A DNA stretch of 64,000 nucleotides, taken from Planctomycetota bacterium (GTDB lineage: Bacteria > Planctomycetota > Planctomycetia > Pirellulales > Pirellulaceae). This document shows positions 6,577 through 16,565 of the stretch, piece after piece (the first letter of the stretch is position 1; each line of letters begins with the position of its first letter). The stretch is taken from assembly GCA_026692885.1 (NCBI GenBank), contig JAPLNJ010000592.1, forward strand, positions 1-64,000, given 5' to 3'. The notes under the pieces were generated by a model that was given only the letters and a program-made list of their open reading frames with translations, did not search any database and was not told the DNA's origin. The translations under genes were made by a program, and so were the position numbers.

Positions 6577-8964
6577 CTAATGCCCCGCCGACCCTTGCGT
6601 GGGTGCGGGACCGCAGACCACCACATCGGCCAAACGTGCCGCGGGCGCGCATTCCCAATGGAGGAGCTTGCCGTCCTTGACGGTCCCGGTCAGCACCGTG
6701 CCGCCTTCCAGGTGCAGCTTGAAATCAGCGTCCCATTCGGCGGGCCAGGCGGGCAGGAGATAGATCGTGCCGCGGCCCTCCTGAACCAGCATCCGCTGCA
6801 GGGCGATCGCGCCGGACCCGAAATGGTCGAAATCGGGCGTGCCGTCGGCATAGTCGTTGCCGTAGAGCGGGAAACGCAGATTGGTGGTGGCGTAGCGGAA
6901 GCGGCGGATCAGGCCCTTGGCAGCCTCTGCGGCATTGCCCGCCAGCGCCCAGCCGATCTGATCCTGCGTCCAGCACATCCCGCCAAAGGTCTCCTGGCAG
7001 GTGCGATGTTGCATCGTCCACCCCACGATTTCCTTGGTGCCCAAGGCGAACCCATAGCAGCGGAACGGAAAGACCGGATAGAGCTCGGCATTCTCGCCGT
7101 TGTGCTGTTTCTCCCAATGCGCGGCCGGCGCCAAGGCTTGGCGTCTCTCGATCGTGTGCAGCGGCACCTCCGGCATTTCCGTCTGCAATCGCTTCCAGTT
7201 TGACTGGTCCTCCGCCGTGCCCGCCTTCATCGCCAGCAACTGGTCCAGGCAGAAGCACAATCCGGCCACATCCGGCGCGGAGTTGACGGTGACCCACCAC
7301 GTCTCCAAGGCTTGCGAAGGATCGAGGAGCAACTTGCCGTCCGCGCCCCGCGGGTAGTGCTGATCGTAGAACAGGATGATCTCGCGGGCGAAGGGCACCA
7401 GCCGTTCGTCGCGAAACTTCGTGTCGCCCGTGTAGTTGACATAGTCGGTCATGACGGCCGTCATCTCCAGGCCGCTGGTGAAGTAGTAGTCGAAGTAGTT
7501 GCCGTCGTGCTTCTCGCCGGGCTTGGTTTTCGGCGGCGGCGTCCAACCGTCGGTGCCGGTCACCGGGCACATGTTCTCGCGGTAATAGGCGCCGCCATGG
7601 CCAAAGTACTTCCGACAAATCAGCTTGCGCATCTCCAAGAGATTCCAGAAATGGTCGAAAAAGGGCTGCATCAGGTCGAAGTCGCCGCTCATCAGCAGCG
7701 GCCAGTAGAGCAATCGCTGGTTCTGGCTGGTGAAGAACGGGGCCCATTCGCGGTGGTTCTCACCGGAAATCCAGGAACCATCCGGCAGTTGACTGGCGGT
7801 CGGGTAGAGCTTCTTTGCATCTCCGTATTTCTCGACGACGGAGGCAACCCGCTCGGGTCGCAGGCGTTGCTGCTGGGTAAACAGACCGCCATTGAACCGG
7901 GTCTGGAACCGACCCCGGCTCTGCGCGCCCATGAAGAAGCGGAACACGTTGTAGCTTTGGGCCACCAGGGCGGCGCCGTCGGCTTCGCCGCGGAAGCCTT
8001 TGGCGTTGCACTCGCCGTTCAGTCGCTCACGCTGGTCGGCCGGCACGGTGCGGTCCGAGGCGATGATCCAACCCCGATCCCAGAAGTCCCGCCACCACCG
8101 GCAGTGCTGTTCCCAGTCCTTTTCCAGCTCGACCGGCCTGGCCGCCAGTTCCTCCATGCCCTGGACCCAGGCGTTGATGTCGGGCGTCTGCTTCGTGTAG
8201 GCGTGGATGTGTAGATCAAACTTGCGCCCCTGTCCGGCAAGCACGCCGTTGCTGACCGTCAGCCCGGGGCTTTCCGCCAGATTTCCGAAGGTGTTGAAGC
8301 GCCACAAGTCCGGGAGGATCTTCTCCGGGTCTTCGATGGTCCAGGCCTTGCGGGAGTTGTCTTCCAGGGCTCCGCGATAGTGACTCTTGTCGCCCACGGC
8401 AAAGTACCAAAGCAGGCTGTTGCCGCGTGTCAAGCCACGATAGGGCGTCGGATCGAGACCGCGCCATTGGGTGCAGCCTTGAAAGGACTCCCATTGGGCG
8501 GCAACGGAGATGTCCCGCGGCGAGTCGATCTCCGCATGGTAGATCGGCCGGTTGGCGTCGGCCCAGATCCGCAGCTTCATGCCGTCGGCGTCGATGCGAA
8601 TGGAAGCGGTTGGCAGATCGAGCGTCTGGCAGAACGCTTTGCCCGCCACGAACGGATTCGGGTTGAGCGAGACGCGCAGCCGGCCGGTCTTATAGAGATT
8701 GCCGCTGTAGCTGAAAGCGTCCTCTTTGGACAGCAGCAAGTAAAGATCGCCGTTTTCGATCGCATACACACCCGCGCCGATCGAGCCGTTGCCGATCGGC
8801 ATCACACCCGACGCGTCCTTGGACGGGCTCGTCCAAACCACGTTGTACCGTGCCATGCGCTGGGCCGCCTGCTCATCCGTTTGAGGCTGGGCCGACGACT
8901 CAGCACCGAATCGCGCACCAAGCAGACCGATCAGGATCAGGCTCCATGTTCTTGGCATGCTCAT
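6577..8964 (-). CDS. DUF5703 / GH95-like secreted glycoside hydrolase (copy 1)
   Basis: 795 residues. Signal peptide 1-24 (MSMPRTWSLIL...). The N-terminal DUF5703-type beta domain (about 35-270) opens with YNVVWTSPSKDASGVMPIGNG and continues IGAGVYAIENGDLYLLLSK. An (alpha/alpha)6-barrel region follows (about 300-700; FNGGLFTQQQ, YYRENMCPVTGTDGW, LDPSQALETWW) and then a C-terminal beta region. This is the GH95-like layout, seen in alpha-L-fucosidase or galactosidase-type enzymes; substrate unassigned. It is a paralogue of 11108-13516. ATG 8964 overlaps the preceding sulfatase stop as ATGA and has AGGAAGG upstream. Probably the last gene of the 22-kb leftward operon, since 193 bases separate it from the IclR start. 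Confidence 0.82.
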   Translation of the reverse strand: MSMPRTWSLILIGLLGARFGAESSAQPQTDEQAAQRMARYNVVWTSPSKDASGVMPIGNGSIGAGVYAIENGDLYLLLSKEDAFSYSGNLYKTGRLRVSLNPNPFVAGKAFCQTLDLPTASIRIDADGMKLRIWADANRPIYHAEIDSPRDISVAAQWESFQGCTQWRGLDPTPYRGLTRGNSLLWYFAVGDKSHYRGALEDNSRKAWTIEDPEKILPDLWRFNTFGNLAESPGLTVSNGVLAGQGRKFDLHIHAYTKQTPDINAWVQGMEELAARPVELEKDWEQHCRWWRDFWDRGWIIASDRTVPADQRERLNGECNAKGFRGEADGAALVAQSYNVFRFFMGAQSRGRFQTRFNGGLFTQQQRLRPERVASVVEKYGDAKKLYPTASQLPDGSWISGENHREWAPFFTSQNQRLLYWPLLMSGDFDLMQPFFDHFWNLLEMRKLICRKYFGHGGAYYRENMCPVTGTDGWTPPPKTKPGEKHDGNYFDYYFTSGLEMTAVMTDYVNYTGDTKFRDERLVPFAREIILFYDQHYPRGADGKLLLDPSQALETWWVTVNSAPDVAGLCFCLDQLLAMKAGTAEDQSNWKRLQTEMPEVPLHTIERRQALAPAAHWEKQHNGENAELYPVFPFRCYGFALGTKEIVGWTMQHRTCQETFGGMCWTQDQIGWALAGNAAEAAKGLIRRFRYATTNLRFPLYGNDYADGTPDFDHFGSGAIALQRMLVQEGRGTIYLLPAWPAEWDADFKLHLEGGTVLTGTVKDGKLLHWECAPAARLADVVVCGPAPTQGSAGH

Positions 8965-11105
8965 TCCGTTTTCACCTTCCTGTTGTCCGGTTTGTTCAAC
9001 GGTTTGACTTGGGCAAAGAGCCACTCGAGCACCTCCGGGTTGTTCCAGACTCCGTCCAGCAAAGCCAGCTCGTTTGGTGGGTATTCCGTGTATTTGGCCA
9101 CCTTCGAACCAGCCGCCCTGAGCGCCTCGATCATGTCGCGCGAGCTAGCCACAGGCGCGACCGGGTCGTGCGTCCCGTGAAAGACCCACACCGGCAGGTC
9201 CTTCAAGGCCGCGGCGTGCGTGGGCGAACCAACGCCGCCGACCGGGAGAGCCGCCGCAAACAGATCCCGATGCCGAAGCGCAAGCTCCCACGCGGCACTG
9301 GCAGCCTGGCCCTGGCCGGTCACATAGACGTTCCGGAGTTGGACCGGGTAGTCCTGAAGCACTTTCCGGATGATGCCGGCCACCTTATCAGCGTTAGGCT
9401 TTCCGTTGCTCCCTTGCCCAGCCTGCGGGCAGTTCACAGACAGCAGCAACATTGGGTATTTGTGCTGAATCGCTGTCTTCTGAAGTTCGGCATAGGCCGG
9501 ATTTCCCTCCCCCTCCAGACAGACAACCAGCGGGAACTTCACGCCTCTCTTGATCGCAGGCTCCAGGATTTCGTAAGCGATTCCTTCGAATTCGCCTTGG
9601 ATGGCACCGCTATACTCCGGATTCGGCTGCGGCAGGACGGCACCGGTTTCTTTCAGGTACTCGTCCATGAGCGTCTCCAATTTCGCCACTAGTTCTGGCT
9701 TTCGTCGGCTGTAATCAAGCGTCTCGCCGGGATCGTCTCTTAGGTGGTACAACTCGCATCGGTGTTTCTGGCCCGGTCCGTCGTAGTAAAAGCGGATGAG
9801 CTTCCAGCCATCCCACACCACCGTAGTAGCGGGCGCGCCGCCCTTTGACCAGCCGCCGCCGTAGTGCGGATAATGCGTGAAAATGGGACGGTCCTCCATC
9901 GCCTTACCGGCCAGAGCCGGGGCGACACTGCGGCCATCGAACTTCGGCAGATCCTTCAACGAGCAGATCTCCGCCAGCGTGGGGAACAGATCCCGGGTAT
10001 TGATCGCCAGGTCACACCGGCTGCCTGGCTCGGTGACTCCCGGCCAAATGACAAAGCCAGGAACCCGCACCCCGCCTTCATAGATGTCGCCCTTGCCGCC
10101 GCGCAGCGGCGAGTTGTCCGTGATCGGGATGGGACTTCCCCAGTTGACGCCACCATTGTCGGAATAGAACAGAATCACGGTCTTGTCCGCCAAGCCCGCC
10201 TCCTCCACGGCCTTCCAGACTTTGCCGATGGCATCATCGGTGTGCTTGATCATGCCGGCGTACGTCGGGTTGCGCTGGCCGGCTTTCGGGTCGGCCTTGG
10301 TCTGAAAGTAGTCAATGAGTTCTTTTCGGGCCTGAAAGGGAATATGCACGCCGTAGGTCCAGAAGTTCATGTAGAACGGGCGGTCCTTGTTCTGCTGGAT
10401 GAACTTGATGGCGTGTTCGGCCAGGCAGTCGTCAATCTGGCGGCCCTTGTTCTGCGGCCCGTTCTCGCCCGCCCAGTCGCGCCAGGGCCCGAAATGGCCC
10501 GGAGCCAGCGGGCCAGGGGTGTTGACGTGCGGCACATCGGCATCAAAGCCATGCTCGAGCGGCGAGTAAGGCTCCGGCCCGACATGCCACTTGCCGAAAT
10601 GGCCGGTACGATAACCGTTGGCTTTGAAAACCTTGCCGATCGACAGATACTCCGTGGACAGGCGGGAGGTGCTCACGACCTGCAGCGCCCGCTGATTGGG
10701 CGGGGCCTTCATGCCGCCGGGCAGATTTACCCAGTTGGTCCTTAGTTCCTCCGCGCTGTAGATCCTGGGCTGCACATGAGCCTTGAGGACCTCCAATTTG
10801 TCGCCACCGGTGGGCAGGGTAAAACCGAGGCGCGCCGGGTCCAAGCCAGTCAGGATGCTCGCACGCGACGGCGAGCAGATGGGTGCCGCATAGGCCCGGA
10901 TGAAGACCATTCCCCGCGCCGCGAGCCGGTCGATGTTCGGGCTCTCGTAGAACTTGCTGCCCGTATAGCCCAGGTCGTTCCAGCCCAGGTCATCCATGAG
11001 GAGAACAATGACGTTGGGTCGCTCCACGCCGGCGCTTTCTGCGTTCGGCGAGCCACAGGTCGCCACCACGGCAACCAGCCAAACCAGAATTCTGCCGGTA
11101 GGCAT
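8961..11105 (-). CDS. Sulfatase fused to a C-terminal esterase-like (alpha/beta-hydrolase) domain lacking its nucleophile
   Basis: 714 residues with a signal peptide of about 24. The S1 sulfatase domain (30-480) has metal ligands in LLMDDLGWND (Asp38/39) and the formylglycine motif CSPSR with Cys77, so it should be matured to an active sulfatase. Residues 500-714 form an extra alpha/beta-hydrolase domain of the PHB-depolymerase/feruloyl-esterase-like type (FPLVVCLEGEG, VYVTGQGQAASAAW, VWVFHGTHDPVAP). Where such enzymes carry GxSxG there is G-Q-G-Q-A, placing Gly599 at the serine position. The usual histidine region reads TEYPPNELALLDGVW, with no His. The acid residue is kept (HD). It may act as a binding module. 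Gap to the upstream gene is 2 bases; it overlaps the next gene by ATGA. Confidence 0.85.
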   Translation of the reverse strand: MPTGRILVWLVAVVATCGSPNAESAGVERPNVIVLLMDDLGWNDLGYTGSKFYESPNIDRLAARGMVFIRAYAAPICSPSRASILTGLDPARLGFTLPTGGDKLEVLKAHVQPRIYSAEELRTNWVNLPGGMKAPPNQRALQVVSTSRLSTEYLSIGKVFKANGYRTGHFGKWHVGPEPYSPLEHGFDADVPHVNTPGPLAPGHFGPWRDWAGENGPQNKGRQIDDCLAEHAIKFIQQNKDRPFYMNFWTYGVHIPFQARKELIDYFQTKADPKAGQRNPTYAGMIKHTDDAIGKVWKAVEEAGLADKTVILFYSDNGGVNWGSPIPITDNSPLRGGKGDIYEGGVRVPGFVIWPGVTEPGSRCDLAINTRDLFPTLAEICSLKDLPKFDGRSVAPALAGKAMEDRPIFTHYPHYGGGWSKGGAPATTVVWDGWKLIRFYYDGPGQKHRCELYHLRDDPGETLDYSRRKPELVAKLETLMDEYLKETGAVLPQPNPEYSGAIQGEFEGIAYEILEPAIKRGVKFPLVVCLEGEGNPAYAELQKTAIQHKYPMLLLSVNCPQAGQGSNGKPNADKVAGIIRKVLQDYPVQLRNVYVTGQGQAASAAWELALRHRDLFAAALPVGGVGSPTHAAALKDLPVWVFHGTHDPVAPVASSRDMIEALRAAGSKVAKYTEYPPNELALLDGVWNNPEVLEWLFAQVKPLNKPDNRKVKTE

Positions 11106-11107
11106 GA

Positions 11108-13516
11108 TTAGGTTCCCTTTGCTTTGGAGTTCTTGGCATTCCCGCCGAACCCTGCTTCCGTTGCGGTGGTGACAGGAGTCCCGACCACCACATTCGCCTT
11201 GCGATTCGCCGTGCAGTCCCACGTGAGCAGCTTGCCGTCCTTGACGGTTCCGGTCAGCACGGCGCCGCCTTCCAGATGCAGCTTGAAGTCCACATCCCAC
11301 TCGGCGGGCCAGGCCGGCAGCAGAAAGATCTTGCCCTGGCCTTCCTGCACGAGCATCCGTTGCAGCGCGATCGCGCCGCAGCCGAAGTGATCCAAATCGG
11401 GGATGCCGTCCGTGGTTTCGTTGCCGTAGACCGGGAACCGCAGGGCGGTTGTGGCCCAGCGGAAACGACGGATCAAACCAGCGGCAGTCTCCCGGGTGTT
11501 GCCCGCCATGACCCATCCAAGCTGATCATGGGTCCAGCATTTTCCGCCGAAGGTGTCCTTGTTGATGCGATTCTGCATCGTCCAGTCCACCACATCGCCC
11601 GTTCCCAGCGCGAAACCGTAACAGCGGAACGGGAAGGCGGGATAGATCTCCGGGATCTCGCCATTGTGTTTCTGCTTTTCGATGATTTGTTCTGCGGCCA
11701 AAATGAGTTGCCGGCCCGCGACCGTTTGCAGCGGCACTTCGGGTATTTCAGCCCGGAAGCGATTCCAGTTCTTCCGGTCTTCGTCCGTGCCGGCCTTTAT
11801 GGCCAGCAACTGATCGAGGCAGAATCGCAGCCCCGCCACGTCGGTGGCCGGGTTGACCGTGACCCACCAGGTCTCCAGGGCCTGGGATGGTTCCAGCCGC
11901 AGTTTGCCGTTGGGATCGCGCGGATAATGCAAATCGAAGAACCGCAGGATTTCCTGGGCGAACGGGACGAGCCGCTGGTCGCGGAACTGCATGTCGCCGG
12001 TGTGGTTGACGTAGTCGGCCATCATCGCCAGCGCCTCCAGGCCGCTGGTGTGATGGAACATGAGATGATTGCCCGTGTACTTCTCGCCCGCCTTGATTCT
12101 CAGCGGCGGCTCCCAGTCTTCTGTGCCGGTAATGGGGGTGACGTTCTCGCGGTAGAAAGCACCCGCGTGCCCGTAGTGCTTCAGGGTGATCGCCTTGCGC
12201 AACTCCAGGACATTCCAGTAGTAGTCGAAGAATGGCTTCATCAGGTCGAAGTCGCCGCTCATCAACAGCGGCCAGTAGAGCAGCCGCTCGTTCTGCGCGG
12301 TGAAGCGGCGCCCCCACGCCCGATAATCCTCGCCGGTCAGCCAGGAGCCGTCGGCTTGCTGGATCGCAAAGGGGTAGTGCTTCTTGAATTCCTCCATACC
12401 GTGCTGCTTGAGAAACCGATCATTCAGGCGATACTGCTGGGTGAACAGCCCGCCGTTGAATTTCACTGGTAGCCGGCCGCGTCCCTGCGCGGCCATGTAG
12501 AAGCGAAACATGTTGTAGCTTTGGGCCACCAGCGCGGCGCCGTCGGTCTCCTCGCGCATTCCCGACGGGCCGACTTCGCCGTTGAATCGCTCGCGCTGCT
12601 CCGCCGGCAAGGTCCGGTCGGACGTGATGATCCACCCGCGGCTCCAGAAGTCTTGCCACCACCGGCAATGCTCTACCCAGTCCTTCTTCAGATCGACCGG
12701 CTGGCCCGCCAACTGCTCGATCGCCTTCACCCAGACCTCCGGCTCCGGTGTCTGCCGGGTCAGGGCGTGAATTTGCACATCGAACTGCTTTCCGGAGCAG
12801 GTCAGTTTGCCGTCCTTCACTTCCGGTTTGCGGCTGCTGCCCTCGGCCTTCAGTTCGACGAGGTTGCCGAACGTATTGTGCCGGTACGGGTCCGGAACGA
12901 TCTCGGCAAAATTCTCAACCCGGTAGCCGCGGCCCATCATGTCGTCGCGATAGAAGGTCTTGTCGCCGACGGAGAAATACCACAGCAAATCGTGGTCGCG
13001 AGGAAGACGCACATCGGGCGTCTTGTCCAAGCCTTTCCACTGATTGTAGCGCTTCCAGAATTCGGGCTCAGCGCGGACGGTCAGTTCCTGCGGCGAGACA
13101 ATCTCCACGTGATAGACGGGCCGATTCGCATCCGCCCAGATCTTGAACTTCACACCATCGGCCTCGATGCGAATCGAAGCCGTCGGCAAATCCAGCGTCT
13201 GGCGGAACGGTTTTCCTTGCTCAAAGGGATTGGGCTGGAGAGAGATTCGCAGCCGGCCGGTCTTGTAGATGTCGCCGCAGAAACTGAGTGCGTCGTTTTT
13301 CGCCAACAGCAGATACAGGTCGCCGTTCTCGATGGCATAGACACCAGCCGCGATATCGCCGTTGCCAATGGGCATGACGCCCGAGGCGTCGTTCGACGGC
13401 GTGGTCCACACCACGTTGTAGCGGCCCATGTGCTGGGCTGCCGCTTCGTCCGCGCGCAGCGGGACGATTCCGGAACACACTTCAGCGATCACGATTAGAA
13501 TCAGTGTTTTGTTCAC
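11108..13516 (-). CDS. DUF5703 / GH95-like secreted glycoside hydrolase (copy 2)
   Basis: 802 residues, the paralogue of 6577-8964 and alignable along most of its length. Shared blocks include YNVVWTTPSNDASGVMPIG, VYAIENGDLYLLLAK, FNGGLFTQQYRL, FYRENVTPITGTEDW, LEPSQALETWWVTVN and the C-terminal LLPAWPAEWDVDFKLHLEGG. It has a signal peptide, an N-terminal beta domain, an (alpha/alpha)6 barrel and a C-terminal beta region. The GTG start at 13516 is chosen for AAAGGGG upstream, the signal peptide MNKTLILIVIAEVC and a GTGA overlap with the preceding sulfatase. The divergence from copy 1 suggests an old duplication and possibly different linkage specificity. Confidence 0.82.
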   Translation of the reverse strand: MNKTLILIVIAEVCSGIVPLRADEAAAQHMGRYNVVWTTPSNDASGVMPIGNGDIAAGVYAIENGDLYLLLAKNDALSFCGDIYKTGRLRISLQPNPFEQGKPFRQTLDLPTASIRIEADGVKFKIWADANRPVYHVEIVSPQELTVRAEPEFWKRYNQWKGLDKTPDVRLPRDHDLLWYFSVGDKTFYRDDMMGRGYRVENFAEIVPDPYRHNTFGNLVELKAEGSSRKPEVKDGKLTCSGKQFDVQIHALTRQTPEPEVWVKAIEQLAGQPVDLKKDWVEHCRWWQDFWSRGWIITSDRTLPAEQRERFNGEVGPSGMREETDGAALVAQSYNMFRFYMAAQGRGRLPVKFNGGLFTQQYRLNDRFLKQHGMEEFKKHYPFAIQQADGSWLTGEDYRAWGRRFTAQNERLLYWPLLMSGDFDLMKPFFDYYWNVLELRKAITLKHYGHAGAFYRENVTPITGTEDWEPPLRIKAGEKYTGNHLMFHHTSGLEALAMMADYVNHTGDMQFRDQRLVPFAQEILRFFDLHYPRDPNGKLRLEPSQALETWWVTVNPATDVAGLRFCLDQLLAIKAGTDEDRKNWNRFRAEIPEVPLQTVAGRQLILAAEQIIEKQKHNGEIPEIYPAFPFRCYGFALGTGDVVDWTMQNRINKDTFGGKCWTHDQLGWVMAGNTRETAAGLIRRFRWATTALRFPVYGNETTDGIPDLDHFGCGAIALQRMLVQEGQGKIFLLPAWPAEWDVDFKLHLEGGAVLTGTVKDGKLLTWDCTANRKANVVVGTPVTTATEAGFGGNAKNSKAKGT

Positions 13517-14895
13517 GGGGCAACCCCTTTCTCTGTCCTGGACTGTTTCTCCTTTGCGGCCCACGGAGCCGGACGGCCGTCGCGATACCGATCCAGGGCC
13601 TGCACAAGTAGCGTGCGTGCTGCTTGTGCTTCGGGACAAAGGCTGATGAGCGGGTGCTCTTCCAACGCGTCGTCGCGCATATCGTAGAACTGGCCGGTGC
13701 GATAAAGCTTGTACCGCTGGGTGCGAGCCCATTCCTGCGGTGCCTCGTTGACAGGGTACTTGGTGTACCAGCAATAGCACCATGGCCGAGGAGGGCCGGG
13801 CTCGCCGCGCAAATGAGGCAGGAAACTGCGTCCATCGACCTTGAGTTCCGCGGGCACTTCCGCCCCCGCCGCATCGCAGAGCGTGGGCAGGAAATCGCTA
13901 AAGTCGACCAGGTCCGTGGACACGCCCGGTTGGCGTATACCGGCCGGCCAGCAAACGACTAGCGGCACATGCGTGCCGGCATCGGTCATATTCCCCTTGC
14001 CCGCTCTGACCTTGCGATCGTGCAGCAGGGCCTCGCCCACCGGCGAGCCGTTGTCCCCGGTGAACAGGACCAACGTATTGTCCCGCAGGCCCAATTCGTC
14101 CAGCCTAGCCAAGAGCCGGCCGACATTCTTATCCATGTAAGCCACCATGTGGCCGAAGTATTTCGGGTCCCCTTTCTTGAACATGTCGGGCGTCCCTTTC
14201 GGCCCCTTCTTTTCGGGATTGTCACCGAAGCGCCATGGCTCCCGAACACGGGAATCCGGAGTCGGCAGGAACGGATCGTGCGGCAGGGACATCGTGTAAT
14301 ACAAAAAGAAGGGCCTGGCCTTGTTCAGCTCCAGGAAGCGGCACGCCAGATCGTTCACGACGTCCGGCCCATAATCCTCCTGGCGATAGTCCTTGGCCGT
14401 GCCGTTGATGACCACGGTAGGGTTCCAATAGTAGGAGTACCAGGAGCACAAGTAGGACTCGTCAAAGCCGAAATGCCGGGCCCGTTCGCACATCCGCGGC
14501 CCTTCGCCACCGAGTTGCCATTTACCGGCCATGCAGGTCACGTAGCCGGCTTTCTTCAGCAGGTGGGCGAACGTCGTCTGGCTTTGTTCCAGCAGCCCGA
14601 AGGTGACGTAATTCCGCACATTGTAGATGCCCGTCATGATCTGCACGCGCGAGGGCGTGCAAAGCGGCTGGGCGTAGCAGTGTTCGAAACGCATCCCCCG
14701 TTGCGCCATCTTGTCCAGCTCCGGGGTCTTATAGGTCTGTCCGCCATTGGCTCCGATACACTCGTAGCCCAGGTCATCTGCCAGGATCAGAATAATATTG
14801 GGTTTGGCCGTTCCTCCAGCAGCCAGAGCGATGTTCAGCGGACAGACCAAGACGGCCAGCATGACGGTCGGGATTGGTCGAAAGTTCTTCATCAT
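13513..14895 (-). CDS. Secreted S1-type sulfatase
   Basis: 460 residues with a signal peptide of about 26. N-terminal metal-binding motif NIILILADDLGYE (Asp40/41). Formylglycine motif CTPSR with Cys79. The typical MAGKWQLGG and VLFTGDNGSP motifs of the second half of the active site are present. It should hydrolyse sulfate esters on sugars after Cys-to-formylglycine conversion; no maturase is in the window. ATG 14895 follows GAGGAGGG and overlaps the preceding sulfatase stop as ATGA; a second ATG at 14892 is possible. The length is normal for the family. Confidence 0.9.
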   Translation of the reverse strand: MMKNFRPIPTVMLAVLVCPLNIALAAGGTAKPNIILILADDLGYECIGANGGQTYKTPELDKMAQRGMRFEHCYAQPLCTPSRVQIMTGIYNVRNYVTFGLLEQSQTTFAHLLKKAGYVTCMAGKWQLGGEGPRMCERARHFGFDESYLCSWYSYYWNPTVVINGTAKDYRQEDYGPDVVNDLACRFLELNKARPFFLYYTMSLPHDPFLPTPDSRVREPWRFGDNPEKKGPKGTPDMFKKGDPKYFGHMVAYMDKNVGRLLARLDELGLRDNTLVLFTGDNGSPVGEALLHDRKVRAGKGNMTDAGTHVPLVVCWPAGIRQPGVSTDLVDFSDFLPTLCDAAGAEVPAELKVDGRSFLPHLRGEPGPPRPWCYCWYTKYPVNEAPQEWARTQRYKLYRTGQFYDMRDDALEEHPLISLCPEAQAARTLLVQALDRYRDGRPAPWAAKEKQSRTEKGVAP

Positions 14896-16565
14896 TTGCC
14901 CTCCTCGCGCAACCACCGCACCGCGACGTCATTTTTCTGCGGCGTGCCGGGCGTGCTGCGGCCATCGGCGACCAACTTCGCCATCAGGGCCCGCAGTTCC
15001 GCGACCCGCTCGGGATATTGGACGGCTAGGTTCATCTGCTCGCCGACATCCATGGCCAGATTAAAAAGCTGAACCGGGGGCCTATCCCGCTTGTCGACCT
15101 CCAGGATGAGCTTCCAATCTCCGACGCGTATGGCATAGCCTCCCTGGCCGCTGTGATTGATCGAATTCGGACGGATCGGTTTGTCCACGCCCTTCAAGAG
15201 TGGCAAGAAGCTAAAACTGTCTTCGCCGGCGTTCTCTGGAAGACGCACGCCGAAGATGTCCGCCAGCGTGGCCATGATATCCGTCTGCTGCACGAGCTGA
15301 TCGCACACCGTGCCGGGTTTCACGACCGCCGGCCAACGCACGATGAATGGTTCCCGGTGGCCGCCCTCGTAGGCCTCGGCCTTAAAACCGCGGAACGGGC
15401 CACTACCGTAATGCCCGCGCTTGATCAACTCCGCGACGCCATAGGGTGAGTACCCGTTGTCGCTGCAAAGGATGACCAGCGTGTTGCCGGCGAGGCCGCC
15501 TTGTTCGAGCGCGGCGAGCACCTCGCCGATGGCGGCATCGGTCTCCATCACCCAGTCGCAATACAGGCTGAGGCCGCTCTTCTTCCGCATGGGCTCGCTC
15601 ACGGCCCAAGGCTGGTGCGGCGCGGGCAGAGCCAGATAAAGCAAGAACGGCTGCCGGGATTTGGCCGCCTCGGCCACGTAGTCGCAGGTGTGCTTGACCA
15701 GCCGCGGCATGGCCGCACCGAAATCCCAATCCTTCACGGCCGGTCCCTGGCATTCCCCGAGCATGGCAGCGGGAAGCATTTCGTCTGCCCGCAGGAACCG
15801 GGAGGGAACACCGACGGTATGATCGTCTTCGATGAAGCAATATGGCGGATAGCCCGGAGCATCGACGCCAAAATAGTGGTCAAAGCCGCCGGCGGTCGGA
15901 CCGCCGGCGATCGGCTGCGAGAAGATCTTCCGCCAACCGGCCAGTTGGTCGGCGGTGGGCGTTGGCGGTTTGTAACCGGCGATCGGTTGCACGTCGTAGA
16001 AACCGGTGGCGGCCAACTGCTCAATGCTCGGCGTGGGCGCCGCGCCGGCCTGTTCGCATTCCCGCCTGATCTGCTCGAAGCTGGCCGTGCCCAGCAGTCG
16101 GTAGTCGTTCTTCTCGATCGGCCAGTTCCAGCCCAAGTGCCACTTGCCGATACAGGCCGTCCGATAGCCGTTCTGTTTCGCCAGCCCGGCAATCGTCAGC
16201 CGGCTCGGTGGGATCAACGGCGGTCCGCCAAACCCGCCGAAGACACCCCGCTGCAAGCGGCTGCGCCAGTCATAACGCCCGGTGAGCAGCGAGTACCGCG
16301 AGGGCGTGCAGGCCCCCGCCGCCGAATGCCCGTCGGTGAACCGCATCCCCTGCGCCGCCAGCCGGTCCATGTTCGGCGTCGGGATCTTTCCGCGCTGCGG
16401 GTTGTAGCATTGCACGTCGCCATAGCCGAGATCATCCGCGAGAATGATCAGGATGTTGGGCCGATCGAACCGCTGGCCTGCTTCGGCCGCGCACAGTGCG
16501 ATCGGTGATAACCAACCAAGCACAGCGGCCAGGGTGGCGAGAGAACCACGCAATGTTCTTCTCAT
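14892..16565 (-). CDS. Secreted S1-type sulfatase (arylsulfatase A-like)
   Basis: 557 residues. Signal peptide to about Ala27. Metal-binding motif NILIILADDLGYGD (Asp44/45). CTPSR motif with Cys86. IGKWHLGWNW and LVILCSDNGYS complete the catalytic core, and the C-terminal region contains GYAIRVGDWKLILE, as in arylsulfatase A-like enzymes. Probably cuts sulfate esters from oligosaccharides in the periplasm. The start could be ATG 16577, four codons earlier. I prefer 16565 because of the ATGA overlap seen throughout this operon and GGATGGAA upstream. Confidence 0.88.
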   Translation of the reverse strand: MRRTLRGSLATLAAVLGWLSPIALCAAEAGQRFDRPNILIILADDLGYGDVQCYNPQRGKIPTPNMDRLAAQGMRFTDGHSAAGACTPSRYSLLTGRYDWRSRLQRGVFGGFGGPPLIPPSRLTIAGLAKQNGYRTACIGKWHLGWNWPIEKNDYRLLGTASFEQIRRECEQAGAAPTPSIEQLAATGFYDVQPIAGYKPPTPTADQLAGWRKIFSQPIAGGPTAGGFDHYFGVDAPGYPPYCFIEDDHTVGVPSRFLRADEMLPAAMLGECQGPAVKDWDFGAAMPRLVKHTCDYVAEAAKSRQPFLLYLALPAPHQPWAVSEPMRKKSGLSLYCDWVMETDAAIGEVLAALEQGGLAGNTLVILCSDNGYSPYGVAELIKRGHYGSGPFRGFKAEAYEGGHREPFIVRWPAVVKPGTVCDQLVQQTDIMATLADIFGVRLPENAGEDSFSFLPLLKGVDKPIRPNSINHSGQGGYAIRVGDWKLILEVDKRDRPPVQLFNLAMDVGEQMNLAVQYPERVAELRALMAKLVADGRSTPGTPQKNDVAVRWLREEGK

